This document shows, piece by piece, positions 6,961-16,055 of a DNA stretch of 64,000 nt (position 1 is the stretch's first letter; each line of letters opens with the position of its first letter). The DNA lies in contig JAQWMX010000003.1 of NCBI GenBank assembly GCA_029246545.1, positions 1 through 64,000 on the forward strand, written 5' to 3'. Source of the stretch: Gammaproteobacteria bacterium. GTDB taxonomy: Bacteria; Pseudomonadota; Gammaproteobacteria; Pseudomonadales; Pseudohongiellaceae. Under the pieces are notes generated by a model. The model searched no databases. It was not told the DNA's origin and was given only the letters and a program-made list of their open reading frames with translations. Position numbers and translations under genes: made by a program.

Positions 6961-9393
6961 TTAGATATCTAAACTAATAATCGAATCTGCATGAGCATTA
7001 ACATCTTCGATGTCTAACCATATTTCTTTGTAGTTAAAGGTATCGTAATACTCTAACTGATTGCCGTAGTACTTGGACTTATTGCCGTCAGGGTCGATGA
7101 AACCACTTTGTCCTGGTGGCACTGCTTCTAATGCGGTGATCGTGCCATCTAAGCCAAAGATCACCTGATTATTTTCAGTGCCTCGATTCATAAATATATT
7201 TGTACTTACTATTTCATCTTCACCAGCTTGTGGAATATCTAGAAAATTTCTATTACTAAAAGATGATATAGCTACAGGGAAGAGCCAATCATTGATTTCA
7301 GATCCAAAACGATCTACTAATTGAGTATGTGCTACTGCTAAGGTTTCACGAATGAGTGTGAGGGGATCTTGGCCATTTAAAAAGTCATGATTTTGTTCAA
7401 TACCTGACTCGTCACCTAATAATGCTTCGTATACAGTCTTGGTGCCGACACCGATGTTCATTCCAGAATCAAAAATCACCGGCTGTGGATGGCCTGCTCC
7501 GGCAAACATAGGGTAAAAATCACCTAAGTCATCTTTGAGTACAGCATCTATCATCGCTGGTAACCAGGCCTGAAAAATGACAGTAGCGACATCGTCATAA
7601 TAGCCATCACTATCCAGGTCTTGTGATATAAAATTCCAATCTAATAGTTGCATGGACATTTCTTTAATTGGATCATTTGCATCTAAATCAGCAATAGCAT
7701 GCTCTATATAGGGTATAAAATACCGGGCGTTGGGGTCAGTCATTGCTGTTTCGGCAACAAGATCACGAATTTCTTCAGCGCTAAAACTATCTTGCGCTTC
7801 TATTAAATTTGTAAACACTTCGACGCGATCAGCGCGTGACCACGAATACCAAAATTCATCTGGGTTATTTAGGTTTGAGCCACCAGGTCGGTTGTTCCAG
7901 TTTGCAATATAGCCGGTCTCAGGGTTATAAACCTGCGGATTTTCACTAAAAGGAATTCGTCCTTGCCATTCCATATCACCTTCACCAGAAGCGGGCAGTC
8001 TATTGTCATGACTTGGAAGGCGTTGTGGGTAGGAACCCGTTAAGGCGTAACCGATATTGCCTTCATTATCAGCATAGTAAAAATTTATATTCATGGCACT
8101 GCGGGCTGCTTGAGTTAACCACTCGTCGTGATTGTTAGCTTTTGTTGATTCAACCCAGCCTAATAAAGTATCAAGTTCACGTCCTGCCCATGTACGTTTT
8201 TTACTGTATGCAACAGCATTTGCTTCGTCCATATTTATGACTAAACCATGAACTGTTTTCAGTACAACAATTTCAAGCGTCTCTTCACCTTTAATGCGAA
8301 TGATTTCTTTACGATGTTCGAAAGGCATATACCTTCCCATGAATAAATATTCGTCATGGTTTTCAGGGTTTAAAGTTTCTCTGTAGATGTCGACAACATC
8401 TGTCGCACCCCAGGTGCTTCCCCAACTAATATTTTGGTTGTGTCCAAATAAAACGGCGGGGTAACCAAATGGGCTATTCCCAACTAAATCAAAACCTGCG
8501 CCATGCAAGCCAATAGAGTAGGTGTAAGCAGGGGTATATAAGCCAAACTGAGGGCCATTCAGTAAAATTGCATTGGCGTCGGTGGATTTATCTTTTCCAA
8601 CTATCACCATATTACTGAATGCTTGTTGTCTGCCTGGATTACTAAGAGGGGTGCTAACTTCTATCGAGGCCAAATTATTAAACCAAGATTCTTCAATCTT
8701 GGGATACTCTGTTAGTAAGATATTTGATTTCGGTACGGTGGTTGGCGCTGTTGGATCATAAACTGGGTTAAGTTGGTTGAAGATATTCCAAGCTGTAGCT
8801 TCACCATGAATGTCTATGAGCCCATTAACTAATTGCTGATTTTCTAACTCGGTATTGTAGTCACCAAATCGGTTTCCCATCGAGCCAATAAAAATCATGG
8901 CAACATCAAAGCCAGTCCAATGTTCCGGCTGGAAGTCATTATCTATGAACTGTTTAGGCATTAAAGATTCTTGATTGGCGATAACTTCATCGATCCAATC
9001 GTTCATGCCAGCAGCGTAGCCTTCAAAAATATGTCGATCATCTTCGTTTAGTTGCGCAAGCTGAGACATGATAGAAGCAGGGTCATAATTGGCTCTGGTG
9101 CTAACATCGAAATCTACATATTCTGCACCTAAGACTTCAGCAACTGTACCTTGAGTGGATCGCTTAGCCATATCCATTTGGTATAAGCGGTCTTGAGCGA
9201 TGGAATAGCCGTAGCCATAATAAATGCCATAGGTGTCCTCAGCATAAATATGAGGAGTGCCGTGTTCATCACGGATTATAGTTACTTCAGCTGCGGATAT
9301 TGGACCCGCTATTAACCCGCCGGAAAATAATATTATTTTAAAAATATTTAGAATTGTTTGGCTTGAGCGAGAAATATTAGTAGGTTGGATCAC
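6961..9393 (-). CDS. penicillin G acylase-type Ntn hydrolase
   Basis: This is an 810-residue periplasmic precursor that follows E. coli penicillin G acylase nearly gap-free over most of its length. It has a signal peptide ending near SAA, an alpha-chain region with PHIYA, YGYGY, QDRLYQM, STQGTVAEVLG and the pocket helix containing Met172 and Phe176, and then autocatalytic cleavage at a Ser260 (SNM). Ser260 would be the N-terminal nucleophile SerB1. Asn500 in ANWNN matches AsnB241, and the Ca-site DxxD is present. Two acyl-pocket positions differ: Trp328 stands where E. coli has AlaB69 and Ala330 where it has PheB71. The start is GTG 9393 behind AAGAGG. It stands alone. The natural substrate could be phenylacetyl amides or N-acyl compounds. 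Confidence 0.93.
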   Translation of the reverse strand: MIQPTNISRSSQTILNIFKIILFSGGLIAGPISAAEVTIIRDEHGTPHIYAEDTYGIYYGYGYSIAQDRLYQMDMAKRSTQGTVAEVLGAEYVDFDVSTRANYDPASIMSQLAQLNEDDRHIFEGYAAGMNDWIDEVIANQESLMPKQFIDNDFQPEHWTGFDVAMIFIGSMGNRFGDYNTELENQQLVNGLIDIHGEATAWNIFNQLNPVYDPTAPTTVPKSNILLTEYPKIEESWFNNLASIEVSTPLSNPGRQQAFSNMVIVGKDKSTDANAILLNGPQFGLYTPAYTYSIGLHGAGFDLVGNSPFGYPAVLFGHNQNISWGSTWGATDVVDIYRETLNPENHDEYLFMGRYMPFEHRKEIIRIKGEETLEIVVLKTVHGLVINMDEANAVAYSKKRTWAGRELDTLLGWVESTKANNHDEWLTQAARSAMNINFYYADNEGNIGYALTGSYPQRLPSHDNRLPASGEGDMEWQGRIPFSENPQVYNPETGYIANWNNRPGGSNLNNPDEFWYSWSRADRVEVFTNLIEAQDSFSAEEIRDLVAETAMTDPNARYFIPYIEHAIADLDANDPIKEMSMQLLDWNFISQDLDSDGYYDDVATVIFQAWLPAMIDAVLKDDLGDFYPMFAGAGHPQPVIFDSGMNIGVGTKTVYEALLGDESGIEQNHDFLNGQDPLTLIRETLAVAHTQLVDRFGSEINDWLFPVAISSFSNRNFLDIPQAGEDEIVSTNIFMNRGTENNQVIFGLDGTITALEAVPPGQSGFIDPDGNKSKYYGNQLEYYDTFNYKEIWLDIEDVNAHADSIISLDI

Positions 9394-9788
9394 GGTCGAC
9401 CTCTTTTTGTTAATTTATAAATGATCAGGCTTATACTATTTTCGTAGGATAACATTAACTTAAAGCGAAAGTAGAAATGGATAAAACTGAAAAGAAAAAA
9501 ACTACAATTGAATTAAAAACTCCTATGCTTCAATGTTTTTATAAATAGCAATAAAATTAGGATTAAAAAGCTTTATTTAAGATTAATTATAAAAAATCAA
9601 AAAGACAGTAAACTATTGATATGAATATATATTTTATTAATATCAGGTATAAAACGTAACGTAAGTGACTAATGCACCGATTGAAGTCATACTCCATAAA
9701 GCAAGTGATATATTTGTTACTGTTTTTTAGCATTTGAGCAAAAATGATAACCAGCAATTTTGCATAATAATAACTAGAGGAAACAAAA
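9394..9788. other. 395-bp AT-rich intergenic region
   Basis: This is the divergent gap between the acylase (minus) and doxX (plus). I see runs of A/T and the doxX ribosome site (AGAGGAAAC at 9776-9784), but no ORF, no RNA structure and no repeat that I can support. Confidence 0.5.
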
Positions 9789-10166
9789 ATGAAAGACTAT
9801 ACAGATGTGTTAGGAAGAGTATTAGTGGCATTGTTATTTTTACTAGCAGGCATTGGGAAGTTGGGTGGAGCCTTTGAAGGCACTCAAGGCTATATGGAAG
9901 CTTTTGGTGTCCCTGGAATGCTTTTACCTTTGGTTATATTAGTAGAGATTGGTGGTGCATTATTGTTGATTGCGGGCTATCAAACGCGGTGGACGGCATT
10001 GGCGCTTGCTGGATTTTCGATAGTCTCTGCAGTAATTTTCCATAGTGATTTTGGTGATCAGGCCCAAATGACTAATTTCTTGAAAAATCTTAGCATTGCC
10101 GGTGGTCTGCTAGTGCTATATGCCAACGGACCGGGTAGTTATAGCCTCGATAATCGAAACAAATAG
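9789..10166 (+). CDS. DoxX family membrane protein
   Basis: A 125-residue protein with four membrane helices and the DoxX-family pattern: GRVLVALLFLLAGIGKL at the N-terminus, a conserved central VEIGGALLLIAGYQTRWTAL, and the last helices ending KNLSIAGGLLVL. The family is linked to quinone-dependent or thiol-redox functions in the inner membrane, but individual members are mostly uncharacterised. A strong ribosome site (AGAGGAAAC) precedes the ATG. A terminator follows at 10174, so it is monocistronic. Confidence 0.88.
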   Translation: MKDYTDVLGRVLVALLFLLAGIGKLGGAFEGTQGYMEAFGVPGMLLPLVILVEIGGALLLIAGYQTRWTALALAGFSIVSAVIFHSDFGDQAQMTNFLKNLSIAGGLLVLYANGPGSYSLDNRNK

Positions 10167-10173
10167 CTTTTCC

Positions 10174-10207
10174 ATTAAAGGCCTACTGAAAGTAGTAGGC
10201 CTTTAAT
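10174..10207. terminator. Bidirectional terminator-like hairpin after doxX
   Basis: ATTAAAGGCCTACT (10174-10187) and AGTAGGCCTTTAAT (10194-10207) are a perfect 14-bp inverted repeat with a 6-nt loop GAAAGT. It lies 8 bp after the doxX stop. Confidence 0.8.
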
Positions 10208-10218
10208 TTCAGTTTGCC

Positions 10219-10274
10219 TTATTAACTTATTAACTTATTAACTTATTAACTTATTAACTTATTAACTTATTAAC
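10219..10274. repeat. Tandem repeat, 7 perfect copies of TTATTAAC
   Basis: An 8-bp unit is repeated seven times without error (56 bp), followed by a partial variant. It lies 40 bp upstream of the threonine dehydratase ATG at 10314 and directly after the doxX terminator, exactly where the promoter would be. Copy number could vary by slippage. Confidence 0.95.
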
Positions 10275-10313
10275 TCAATTTAACTGCTTTATCTAATTTT
10301 ATAGAAGTTATTC

Positions 10314-11522
10314 ATGACTATTTCTCTTAAAGATATTCAACAAGCTGCAAAAAGAATCGAGTCTGCAATAATTAATACGCGTTTCGAAAAATCTCAAACG
10401 CTTTCTATAATTGCGTCTACAGAATTATTTCTAAAATTTGAGAATCTACAATTCACCTCATCATTTAAAGATCGCGGTGCTTTGAATAAACTTTTGCAGC
10501 TATCTGAGCAGGACAAAAAATCTGGTGTCATCGCTATGTCGGCAGGTAATCATGCCAAGGCTGTTGCTTACCATTCACAACGTTTGGGTATTCCGGCAAC
10601 AATAGTAATGCCAACAGCAACACCTAATGTGAAAGTTGTAGATACTCAAAATTTTCAAGCTAAAGTGATTCTAGAAGGAAACACTTTAGAAGAAGCTGCC
10701 CAACATGCTCATAAAATCGCAGAAGCCGAAGGCCTAATATTTGTTCACCCATTCAATGATGAGCATATTATTGCTGGGCAGGGAACTGTTGCATTAGAAA
10801 TGCTGGCGGCAGAACCTGATTTAGATTGCATAGTCGCTCCAATCGGTGGTGGTGGCTTAATAGCAGGTGTGGCTACTGCAGCTAAAAGTATAAAACCAGA
10901 TATCAAAATTATCGGTGTGCAGGTTGCGGGTTATCCCGGTACTTATGACGCCATTTATGGTGATAGTGGCATCCAGGGAGGCAGTACTATTGCTGAAGGT
11001 ATCGCAGTAAAGGCGCCTGGCAAGCTAACTATGGAAGTTATAGATCGCTTGGTTGACGATGTCATTGTTGTCAGTGAGGAAGCTATAGAAGAAGCCATTA
11101 GCCTATTGGTCAATATTGAAAAAACAGTTACTGAAGGGGCAGGGGCATCATGTTTAGCCGCTGTATTAAGTAATCAAGAAGTGTTTGCCAATCAGAAAAC
11201 TGCATTGATACTTTCTGGGGCAAATATTGACACTCGAATTCTCGCCTCTGTATTAATGCGTCGCTTAGTTAAAAAAGGCCGCATCGTTAGGTACAAAATT
11301 CGAATCGATGACTCGCCAGGCACATTATCTAGTGTCTCTGCGGCAGTGGGAGATTTAGGTGGAAATATTTTAGAAGTGTTTCATCAACGTATGTTCTCCA
11401 GTTTGCCAATCAAAGAAGCTGATCTATATCTCACCGTAGAAACCAAGGATGTATCCCAAAGCGAAGTGATATTGAAAAAATTAATGGAGTTGGGCTATCA
11501 GGCCAGCATGGTAGAGGATTAA
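10314..11522 (+). CDS. ilvA: threonine dehydratase (threonine ammonia-lyase) with ACT domain
   Basis: This is a 402-residue fold-type II PLP enzyme that converts threonine to 2-oxobutanoate and ammonia. PLP is bound by Lys52 in SFKDRGA. The phosphate loop is GGGG at 177-180, and AGNHAKAVA matches the substrate loop. Residues from about 325 form a single ACT-like domain (SPGTLSSVSAAVGDLGGNILEVFHQR), so it is the short one-ACT form of about 400 residues rather than the 514-residue E. coli IlvA. Whether it serves isoleucine synthesis or catabolism is not decided by sequence. The ribosome site is weak. The upstream region is the TTATTAAC tandem repeat. It is monocistronic. Confidence 0.9.
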   Translation: MTISLKDIQQAAKRIESAIINTRFEKSQTLSIIASTELFLKFENLQFTSSFKDRGALNKLLQLSEQDKKSGVIAMSAGNHAKAVAYHSQRLGIPATIVMPTATPNVKVVDTQNFQAKVILEGNTLEEAAQHAHKIAEAEGLIFVHPFNDEHIIAGQGTVALEMLAAEPDLDCIVAPIGGGGLIAGVATAAKSIKPDIKIIGVQVAGYPGTYDAIYGDSGIQGGSTIAEGIAVKAPGKLTMEVIDRLVDDVIVVSEEAIEEAISLLVNIEKTVTEGAGASCLAAVLSNQEVFANQKTALILSGANIDTRILASVLMRRLVKKGRIVRYKIRIDDSPGTLSSVSAAVGDLGGNILEVFHQRMFSSLPIKEADLYLTVETKDVSQSEVILKKLMELGYQASMVED

Positions 11523-11684
11523 GAAAATCCTCTATTAATAAAGCTTAAAACTATGAATGAAAATCTAAACCTCTTAGCTCAGAATATTGAGCCCAGCGGC
11601 TCTACAGAAGCAGTCTTTATTTCCAATAAATAACATTAATAAATCAACTTAGCATATTGATTTATATAAATATTTAATTAAATA

Positions 11685-12140
11685 TTATTGTGTTGGATTC
11701 ATATTCCGGATGGCTGAGATCTTCCAGCGTTCATCTTCCATTACGACTACAAAGCTTGTTAGATAATGTCGGTCAGGACCGTCTGCTCGGTCTACTATGT
11801 CATACAAACCATTAACGATTGCGACGTCAGCTTTAATGAAGCGAATTGATTCAACGGTGATTGTGCGCGTACCAGAATTATTGCGTGTTGATGCCAATGA
11901 GCCGTTGCTAACTCTGTCACGACCAGATCTTAAATTCCCTGATGATGTTAATTGATCAATATCTTCAGTTAGCAGGGCAAGTAATGCTTGCTCGTCGTTT
12001 CGCTCTCTCACTACAAGGAATTCTGCTATCAGTTGCTTAATTGCAGTTTCCTCTAAAAGCGTACTTTCTGTGTTTTGACTATATGCAAGGCCTGAGTATA
12101 GACTCATAGATAAAAGCAGGAATAATAGCAGATTACGCAT
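11685..12140 (-). CDS. secreted SgcJ/EcaC-type NTF2-like protein
   Basis: A 151-residue protein with a Sec signal peptide (cleaved near AYSQ). The mature domain has the NTF2-like cone fold pattern of the SgcJ/DUF4440 group: an N-terminal helix IKQLIAEFLVVRERND, LLALLTEDIDQL, and a C-terminal strand pattern ending WKISAIRNM. No catalytic residues can be assigned. Similar small exported NTF2-like proteins occur again at 16297. It is transcribed alone on the minus strand. Confidence 0.75.
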   Translation of the reverse strand: MRNLLLFLLLSMSLYSGLAYSQNTESTLLEETAIKQLIAEFLVVRERNDEQALLALLTEDIDQLTSSGNLRSGRDRVSNGSLASTRNNSGTRTITVESIRFIKADVAIVNGLYDIVDRADGPDRHYLTSFVVVMEDERWKISAIRNMNPTQ

Positions 12141-12264
12141 AAAGATTACCTTTAGGTTTTATGGTCATATAAATTTAGAATTCTTTTAGCTATATTGAGT
12201 CTTAATAAATCACGAGCAACCAGATTCTCTTATTTTTAAACTGTTGTCTAGAGTGGGAAGCCTA

Positions 12265-13446
12265 ATGAAAAAAATATTAATAGCCTTAATTATTACACTT
12301 AGCTTTAGTGTGCAAGCCCTGGCGCAAGCAAATTCAGTAGGACCTCGAGGAGCATCCTTTTGGGATACGCTTCCTAGAGGTATTCCTGAAAATGCCGAAC
12401 GTGGTGATATTTATTGGATTCACGAGCGCGATGATGCCCCCTCTAATGCAAGAGCCTGGAACGTTATTTATGTCAGTGAAGGGGCAAGCGGTAAATTAGA
12501 ATATGTTTCTGGTGAAATTTATGTGCCGCGGATTCCAAGCCGATCAGAACGTAAGGTTCTGATCTGGGCTACAGGTACAACTGGAACACAAGACTCCTGT
12601 GCGCCTTCCAGAAATGAGCTATATAGGCTTGATGGGTCATCTCGTGTGCCTAGCATAGAAACGTTTTTAGCTCGTGGATATGTCGTCGTAATGAGCGACT
12701 ATCAAGGTTCTGGTACACCTGGAGCAACAGCTTACTTGCAAGGAGCACAACAGGCGATGGCGTCATTTGATATTGCTCGTGCAGCCAGAAACTTACCTGA
12801 AGCAATGGTGGGCACTGATGTTGGCATATATGGTTTTTCACAAGGTGGGCAAACTGCATTGTGGGCTGCACATATTGTTGAAGAATATGCGCCTGAATTT
12901 AACCTAGTAGGTGCTGTACCTTTAGCGCCAGCTTCAAGGCATCTTGAATTATCATTCTATGATCTGGATATCCCGGTCAATAGCGGTTATTTCATTATGC
13001 GAATGGCAGGCTTACAAGTAGGGCATCCGGAATTAAAACTTGGTGATATTTTAACTGATGTGGGTTTAGAGCAACTCACCGCTCAGTCATGGGGATGTTA
13101 TGAAATATTTGGATCGGCTGCTCAATTATCAGAGCCTTATGCTAAGCCGGAAGCACTTGAGCCTGGCACAGCATGGCGTGATTGGCTTGAAGTAAATGAT
13201 GAGTTTTTACCTATTTCCACTTCAATTCCAGTTTTAATGATTCAAGGTGTTGAAGATGTTGATGTTCCTTATTGGCTTTCAAGAGAGGTCTTGGATGATA
13301 TGTGTGAACAGGGAAACAATGTCAACTATATTGAAATGGAAGGGGCAGATCATTTCGGTGTTTTCTACCCTGGCGGCATTTTAGCGACAGACTGGTTTGA
13401 TGCTCGTTTTGCTGGAGAAACTATGCAGAATAATTCTTGTGATTAA
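12265..13446 (+). CDS. secreted alpha/beta hydrolase (secretory lipase-like)
   Basis: This is a 393-residue exported hydrolase with signal peptide MKKILIALIITLSFSVQALA. The nucleophile elbow is GFSQGG (Ser about residue 191), a GYVVVMSDYQGSG segment lies before it, and an Asp (EDVDVPY) and a His (GADHFG) at the expected C-terminal positions complete the triad. The pattern resembles the LIP secretory lipase family, whose members hydrolyse acylglycerols or esters. The substrate is not known. TTG 12244 is in frame, but ATG 12265 gives a proper signal peptide. A DUF427 gene follows at 40 bp. Confidence 0.8.
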   Translation: MKKILIALIITLSFSVQALAQANSVGPRGASFWDTLPRGIPENAERGDIYWIHERDDAPSNARAWNVIYVSEGASGKLEYVSGEIYVPRIPSRSERKVLIWATGTTGTQDSCAPSRNELYRLDGSSRVPSIETFLARGYVVVMSDYQGSGTPGATAYLQGAQQAMASFDIARAARNLPEAMVGTDVGIYGFSQGGQTALWAAHIVEEYAPEFNLVGAVPLAPASRHLELSFYDLDIPVNSGYFIMRMAGLQVGHPELKLGDILTDVGLEQLTAQSWGCYEIFGSAAQLSEPYAKPEALEPGTAWRDWLEVNDEFLPISTSIPVLMIQGVEDVDVPYWLSREVLDDMCEQGNNVNYIEMEGADHFGVFYPGGILATDWFDARFAGETMQNNSCD

Positions 13447-13485
13447 TTAAAGTAATTAGACTGCTAAAACTGAGCGTAGGATATT

Positions 13486-13857
13486 ATGAGTGAATCAAAT
13501 CATTATGCTGTATTGAATGATCTGAACGAGCATGTAACTGTTCAGATTAACAGCACAGTATTAGCTGAAAGCGATCATGCAATTATGCTGAGTGAAGTAT
13601 ACAACGATAAGGAATATCCCTCTGTAATGTACTTTCCAAGAGTTGATGTAAATATGTCTGTTCTTTCAAAAGTTGAAGGTTTTCATACAACTTGCCCAAT
13701 AAAAGGCTCCGCAAGTTATTACAGTTTGAAGCTGGTTGAAGAAGAAATAGAGAATGGCGCTTGGAGTTATGAAGACTCTCTTCAAGAAAGCGCAAAAATT
13801 AAAGAATATATTTCTTTTGATCTAAGTAAATTTAACCCAAGTATTACAAGAAATTAA
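13486..13857 (+). CDS. DUF427 domain protein
   Basis: A 123-residue cytoplasmic protein matching the DUF427 pattern: VQINSTVLAESDHAIMLSE, then YPSVMYFPRVDVNMSVL, then TTCPIKGSASYYSL, then WSYEDSL. The Tyr-Phe-Pro-Arg and Cys-Pro-x-Lys-Gly motifs are the family hallmarks. Function unknown. It is probably cotranscribed with the lipase-like gene 40 bp upstream; AGGAT lies ahead of the ATG. Confidence 0.85.
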   Translation: MSESNHYAVLNDLNEHVTVQINSTVLAESDHAIMLSEVYNDKEYPSVMYFPRVDVNMSVLSKVEGFHTTCPIKGSASYYSLKLVEEEIENGAWSYEDSLQESAKIKEYISFDLSKFNPSITRN

Positions 13858-13879
13858 TTGATGAACATTCGAAAAATTT

Positions 13880-13925
13880 AAAAAAAAATCTAACACCACT
13901 TTCTAATTTTTGAGAGTGGCGTTAG
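13880..13925 (-). terminator. Rho-independent terminator of btuB
   Basis: CTAACACCACT (13890-13900) and AGTGGCGTTAG (13915-13925) pair with one mismatch. On the minus strand the hairpin is followed by eight U residues (A run at 13881-13888). It lies about 45 bp beyond the btuB stop. Confidence 0.85.
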
Positions 13926-13969
13926 GGTTGTTAACTAAAAATATAAATAGGTTGTCGAAATAGCTGCAT

Positions 13970-15778
13970 TTAGAAGCGATAATCAAAAGCAAGTTGCACT
14001 GACCTTCCCTGGGTGTAAAACCCATCCACAAATTGATAATCTTTATCGAAAGCATTAGCAACACGTAAACGGAATCTCATCGCTTCATTTAGACGATAAC
14101 CCAAGACCACGTCAGTAGTTGCAAAACCTCCAACCATAGATGGCCCAAAAGACATAGGGTCAATATCATGATGATCACTTTGTGCCAACACTTTTACGGC
14201 AAAATCATAGTCACCAAAACTGCGCGCAACATTTAATGTAAGAGTTTGATTAGGGCGACGTAATAGTTCTTGATTTGTGCTTTGGTTTTCATGATCTAAG
14301 ATCGTTAAATCTGCATTTAGGTACCAACCTGCAAGCAGTGTCTCAACTGAAACTTCGAGACCGTTAATACGTACTTTTTGTACATTGGCAAGAGAAGTAA
14401 ATGTTGAGTCTGAACCAATTAAATCATCAATATCATTACGGAAAGCATTAATTTTCCATTGTGAAGCCAACGCTTGAATTTGCAGGCCTAGTTCCAGATT
14501 TTCCGATGTCTCAGGTTTCAAATTGGGGTTAGCGAAAAAGAAAAAAGAGGGGAAATCCACATATAGATCAATCAGGTTAGGCGCTTTAAATGCAGTGCCA
14601 TAGCTTACCCATGCCCGAACATTTTGGCTTAAGTCTTTGCCCAGCGCGATGCTGCCTGTAGTTTGATTACCAAAGCGTTCATTGTCATCGTGACGCAGCG
14701 ACAAAGTAAGATCAGCCAAGGCTGAATCGCGAAGATAAACACCGTAGATGCCGCCGTTGTCACGTGTGGTATCGGTTTGCACCGCACCAAAGTTGGCATA
14801 CTCAAGTTCTTGTTCTACATGATCTAAACCAAATGAAAATTGATTTGTATTGTCCAGAACTAAAGTGTTGTGCCAATTAATTTTGTTGTTTTCTGATTTG
14901 CTTTGGGTGGTGCCAAAGGCAGACCTGTCATCATTATCTTCTTTAAAACGTTCGATGGTAATGCTGCTATTCCAAGAATCAGTTAATGCAACAGAAAAAC
15001 CAGCAGAAAGTTGCTGAGATTCTATGTCAACCATGCCGTCATCATAATCAGAAGTTGAATCAAAGCGCGAGTAGTTTGCAGAAAAACTTACTCTGTTAGT
15101 AAATTGATGATTCAGAGACAAGGCTACAGTATCATTTTCGAAACCATCATCGTCCGCGCTACCACTTTCTCTAGAGTTAATGCCGTCCGTTTGGCGATGT
15201 GAAAGGTTTAATGCCAGCGTTGTAGAATCATTACCACCCTGAAGCCCTAAGTTGGTGTTGTTAGAACCTTGGGTGCCAGCCGTCACACTTAAATTACCAC
15301 TAAAGCCTGGTTCTACTGCAGAAGAGGTGATGATATTTAATACTCCACCTATGGCTTCAGAGCCATAAATGCTGGAACGGGGACCACGGACGATTTCAAT
15401 GCGCTCAATTTGGTCTAAAGGAATTGCTTCCAATCGACCTGATGCACCTGTTCCTGTCGTTATTTGCACGCCATCAATAAGAACAAGTGTATGGTCAGAC
15501 TCTGTGCCACGCATAAACAAACTTGCTTGGGCACCAAGACCTCCTGATTGTGCAATATGCATTCCGGGCTGACCGGATAAGAGCTCAATAAGGCTTTGCG
15601 ATTGGGAGCTATTTATAGTTTCACGATTAATAATCGTAGTGGCTGCCATTACAACATTAGCAGGCTGCGACACTCTATTTGCGGTGATTACAACTTCTTG
15701 GGGTTCTTCCTGGGCAAAGGCAGAAAGAGATGTGAAACAAATATTCATTGCCAGCAGTGAAATGGGTAAAGATTTCAT
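13970..15778 (-). CDS. btuB: TonB-dependent vitamin B12 receptor BtuB
   Basis: A 602-residue outer-membrane receptor. Signal peptide ending SAFA, a TonB box region (QEVVITANR), the plug domain with GMHIAQSGG, FMRGTESDHTLVLIDGVQI and VRGPRSSIYGSEAIGGVLNIIT, then a 22-strand type barrel ending in the terminal aromatic YRF. Length and plug motifs match E. coli BtuB (about 594 mature residues). It would import corrinoids with TonB-ExbBD energy. ATG 15778 is chosen for the GAGGAT ribosome site; the upstream ATG 15808 would lie inside the control region. It is regulated by the cobalamin riboswitch just upstream, which settles the substrate. No cobalamin-dependent enzyme is in the window. Confidence 0.93.
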   Translation of the reverse strand: MKSLPISLLAMNICFTSLSAFAQEEPQEVVITANRVSQPANVVMAATTIINRETINSSQSQSLIELLSGQPGMHIAQSGGLGAQASLFMRGTESDHTLVLIDGVQITTGTGASGRLEAIPLDQIERIEIVRGPRSSIYGSEAIGGVLNIITSSAVEPGFSGNLSVTAGTQGSNNTNLGLQGGNDSTTLALNLSHRQTDGINSRESGSADDDGFENDTVALSLNHQFTNRVSFSANYSRFDSTSDYDDGMVDIESQQLSAGFSVALTDSWNSSITIERFKEDNDDRSAFGTTQSKSENNKINWHNTLVLDNTNQFSFGLDHVEQELEYANFGAVQTDTTRDNGGIYGVYLRDSALADLTLSLRHDDNERFGNQTTGSIALGKDLSQNVRAWVSYGTAFKAPNLIDLYVDFPSFFFFANPNLKPETSENLELGLQIQALASQWKINAFRNDIDDLIGSDSTFTSLANVQKVRINGLEVSVETLLAGWYLNADLTILDHENQSTNQELLRRPNQTLTLNVARSFGDYDFAVKVLAQSDHHDIDPMSFGPSMVGGFATTDVVLGYRLNEAMRFRLRVANAFDKDYQFVDGFYTQGRSVQLAFDYRF

Positions 15779-15786
15779 GGTTTTAT

Positions 15787-15812
15787 CCTCAATGAAATTA
15801 ATTTTCATGAGG
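15787..15812 (-). promoter_or_regulatory. Hairpin sequestering the btuB ribosome-binding site
   Basis: On the minus strand CCUCA-UGAAA can pair with UUUCAU-UGAGG, where GAGG is the btuB Shine-Dalgarno. The stem is about 11 bp with one bulged A and a short AUUAA loop. It fits translational control by the upstream cobalamin riboswitch. Confidence 0.55.
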
Positions 15813-15869
15813 GAGAGGCATAAGTAGCGGCAAGATGTTTAAGCAAGCTTAAACAAAAGAACAGCTAGC

Positions 15870-16055
15870 GATGAGCCCTCCGCTACATCGGTTATGTCAT
15901 TGCATGCAATGACTCATCTGTTACAGGCCGGTTTCGGGCTCATCACTTTGAATACTAAAATTCAAAAGGATTTACCGTTGCGGGGGCAGCGCTGATTTTT
16001 CATCAGACTTCCCGTTTAACCAATTTTAATTTTCAAATTGGCACCTGAGACAGTG
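15870..16055 (-). promoter_or_regulatory. Cobalamin riboswitch (AdoCbl type, RF00174-like)
   Basis: Read on the minus strand: GGUGCC near 16046, AACGGGAAGUC, the B12-box core GCUGCCCCCGCAACGG (complement of 15975-15990), then GAUGAGCCCGAAACCGGCC (complement of about 15926-15944). These are the conserved blocks of the cobalamin aptamer in order and spacing. A 9-nt element, GGGCUCAUC (15878-15870), is perfectly complementary to the aptamer's GAUGAGCCC (15944-15936) and can serve as the switching strand. A further GUAGCGG / CCGCUAC pair (15886-15880 with 15830-15824) encloses a GUUUAAGC hairpin. Confidence 0.93.

Noticed and set aside
10219-10274. CRISPR-like repeat array
   Set aside because: The unit is 8 bp, contiguous and has no spacers, so it is a simple tandem repeat.
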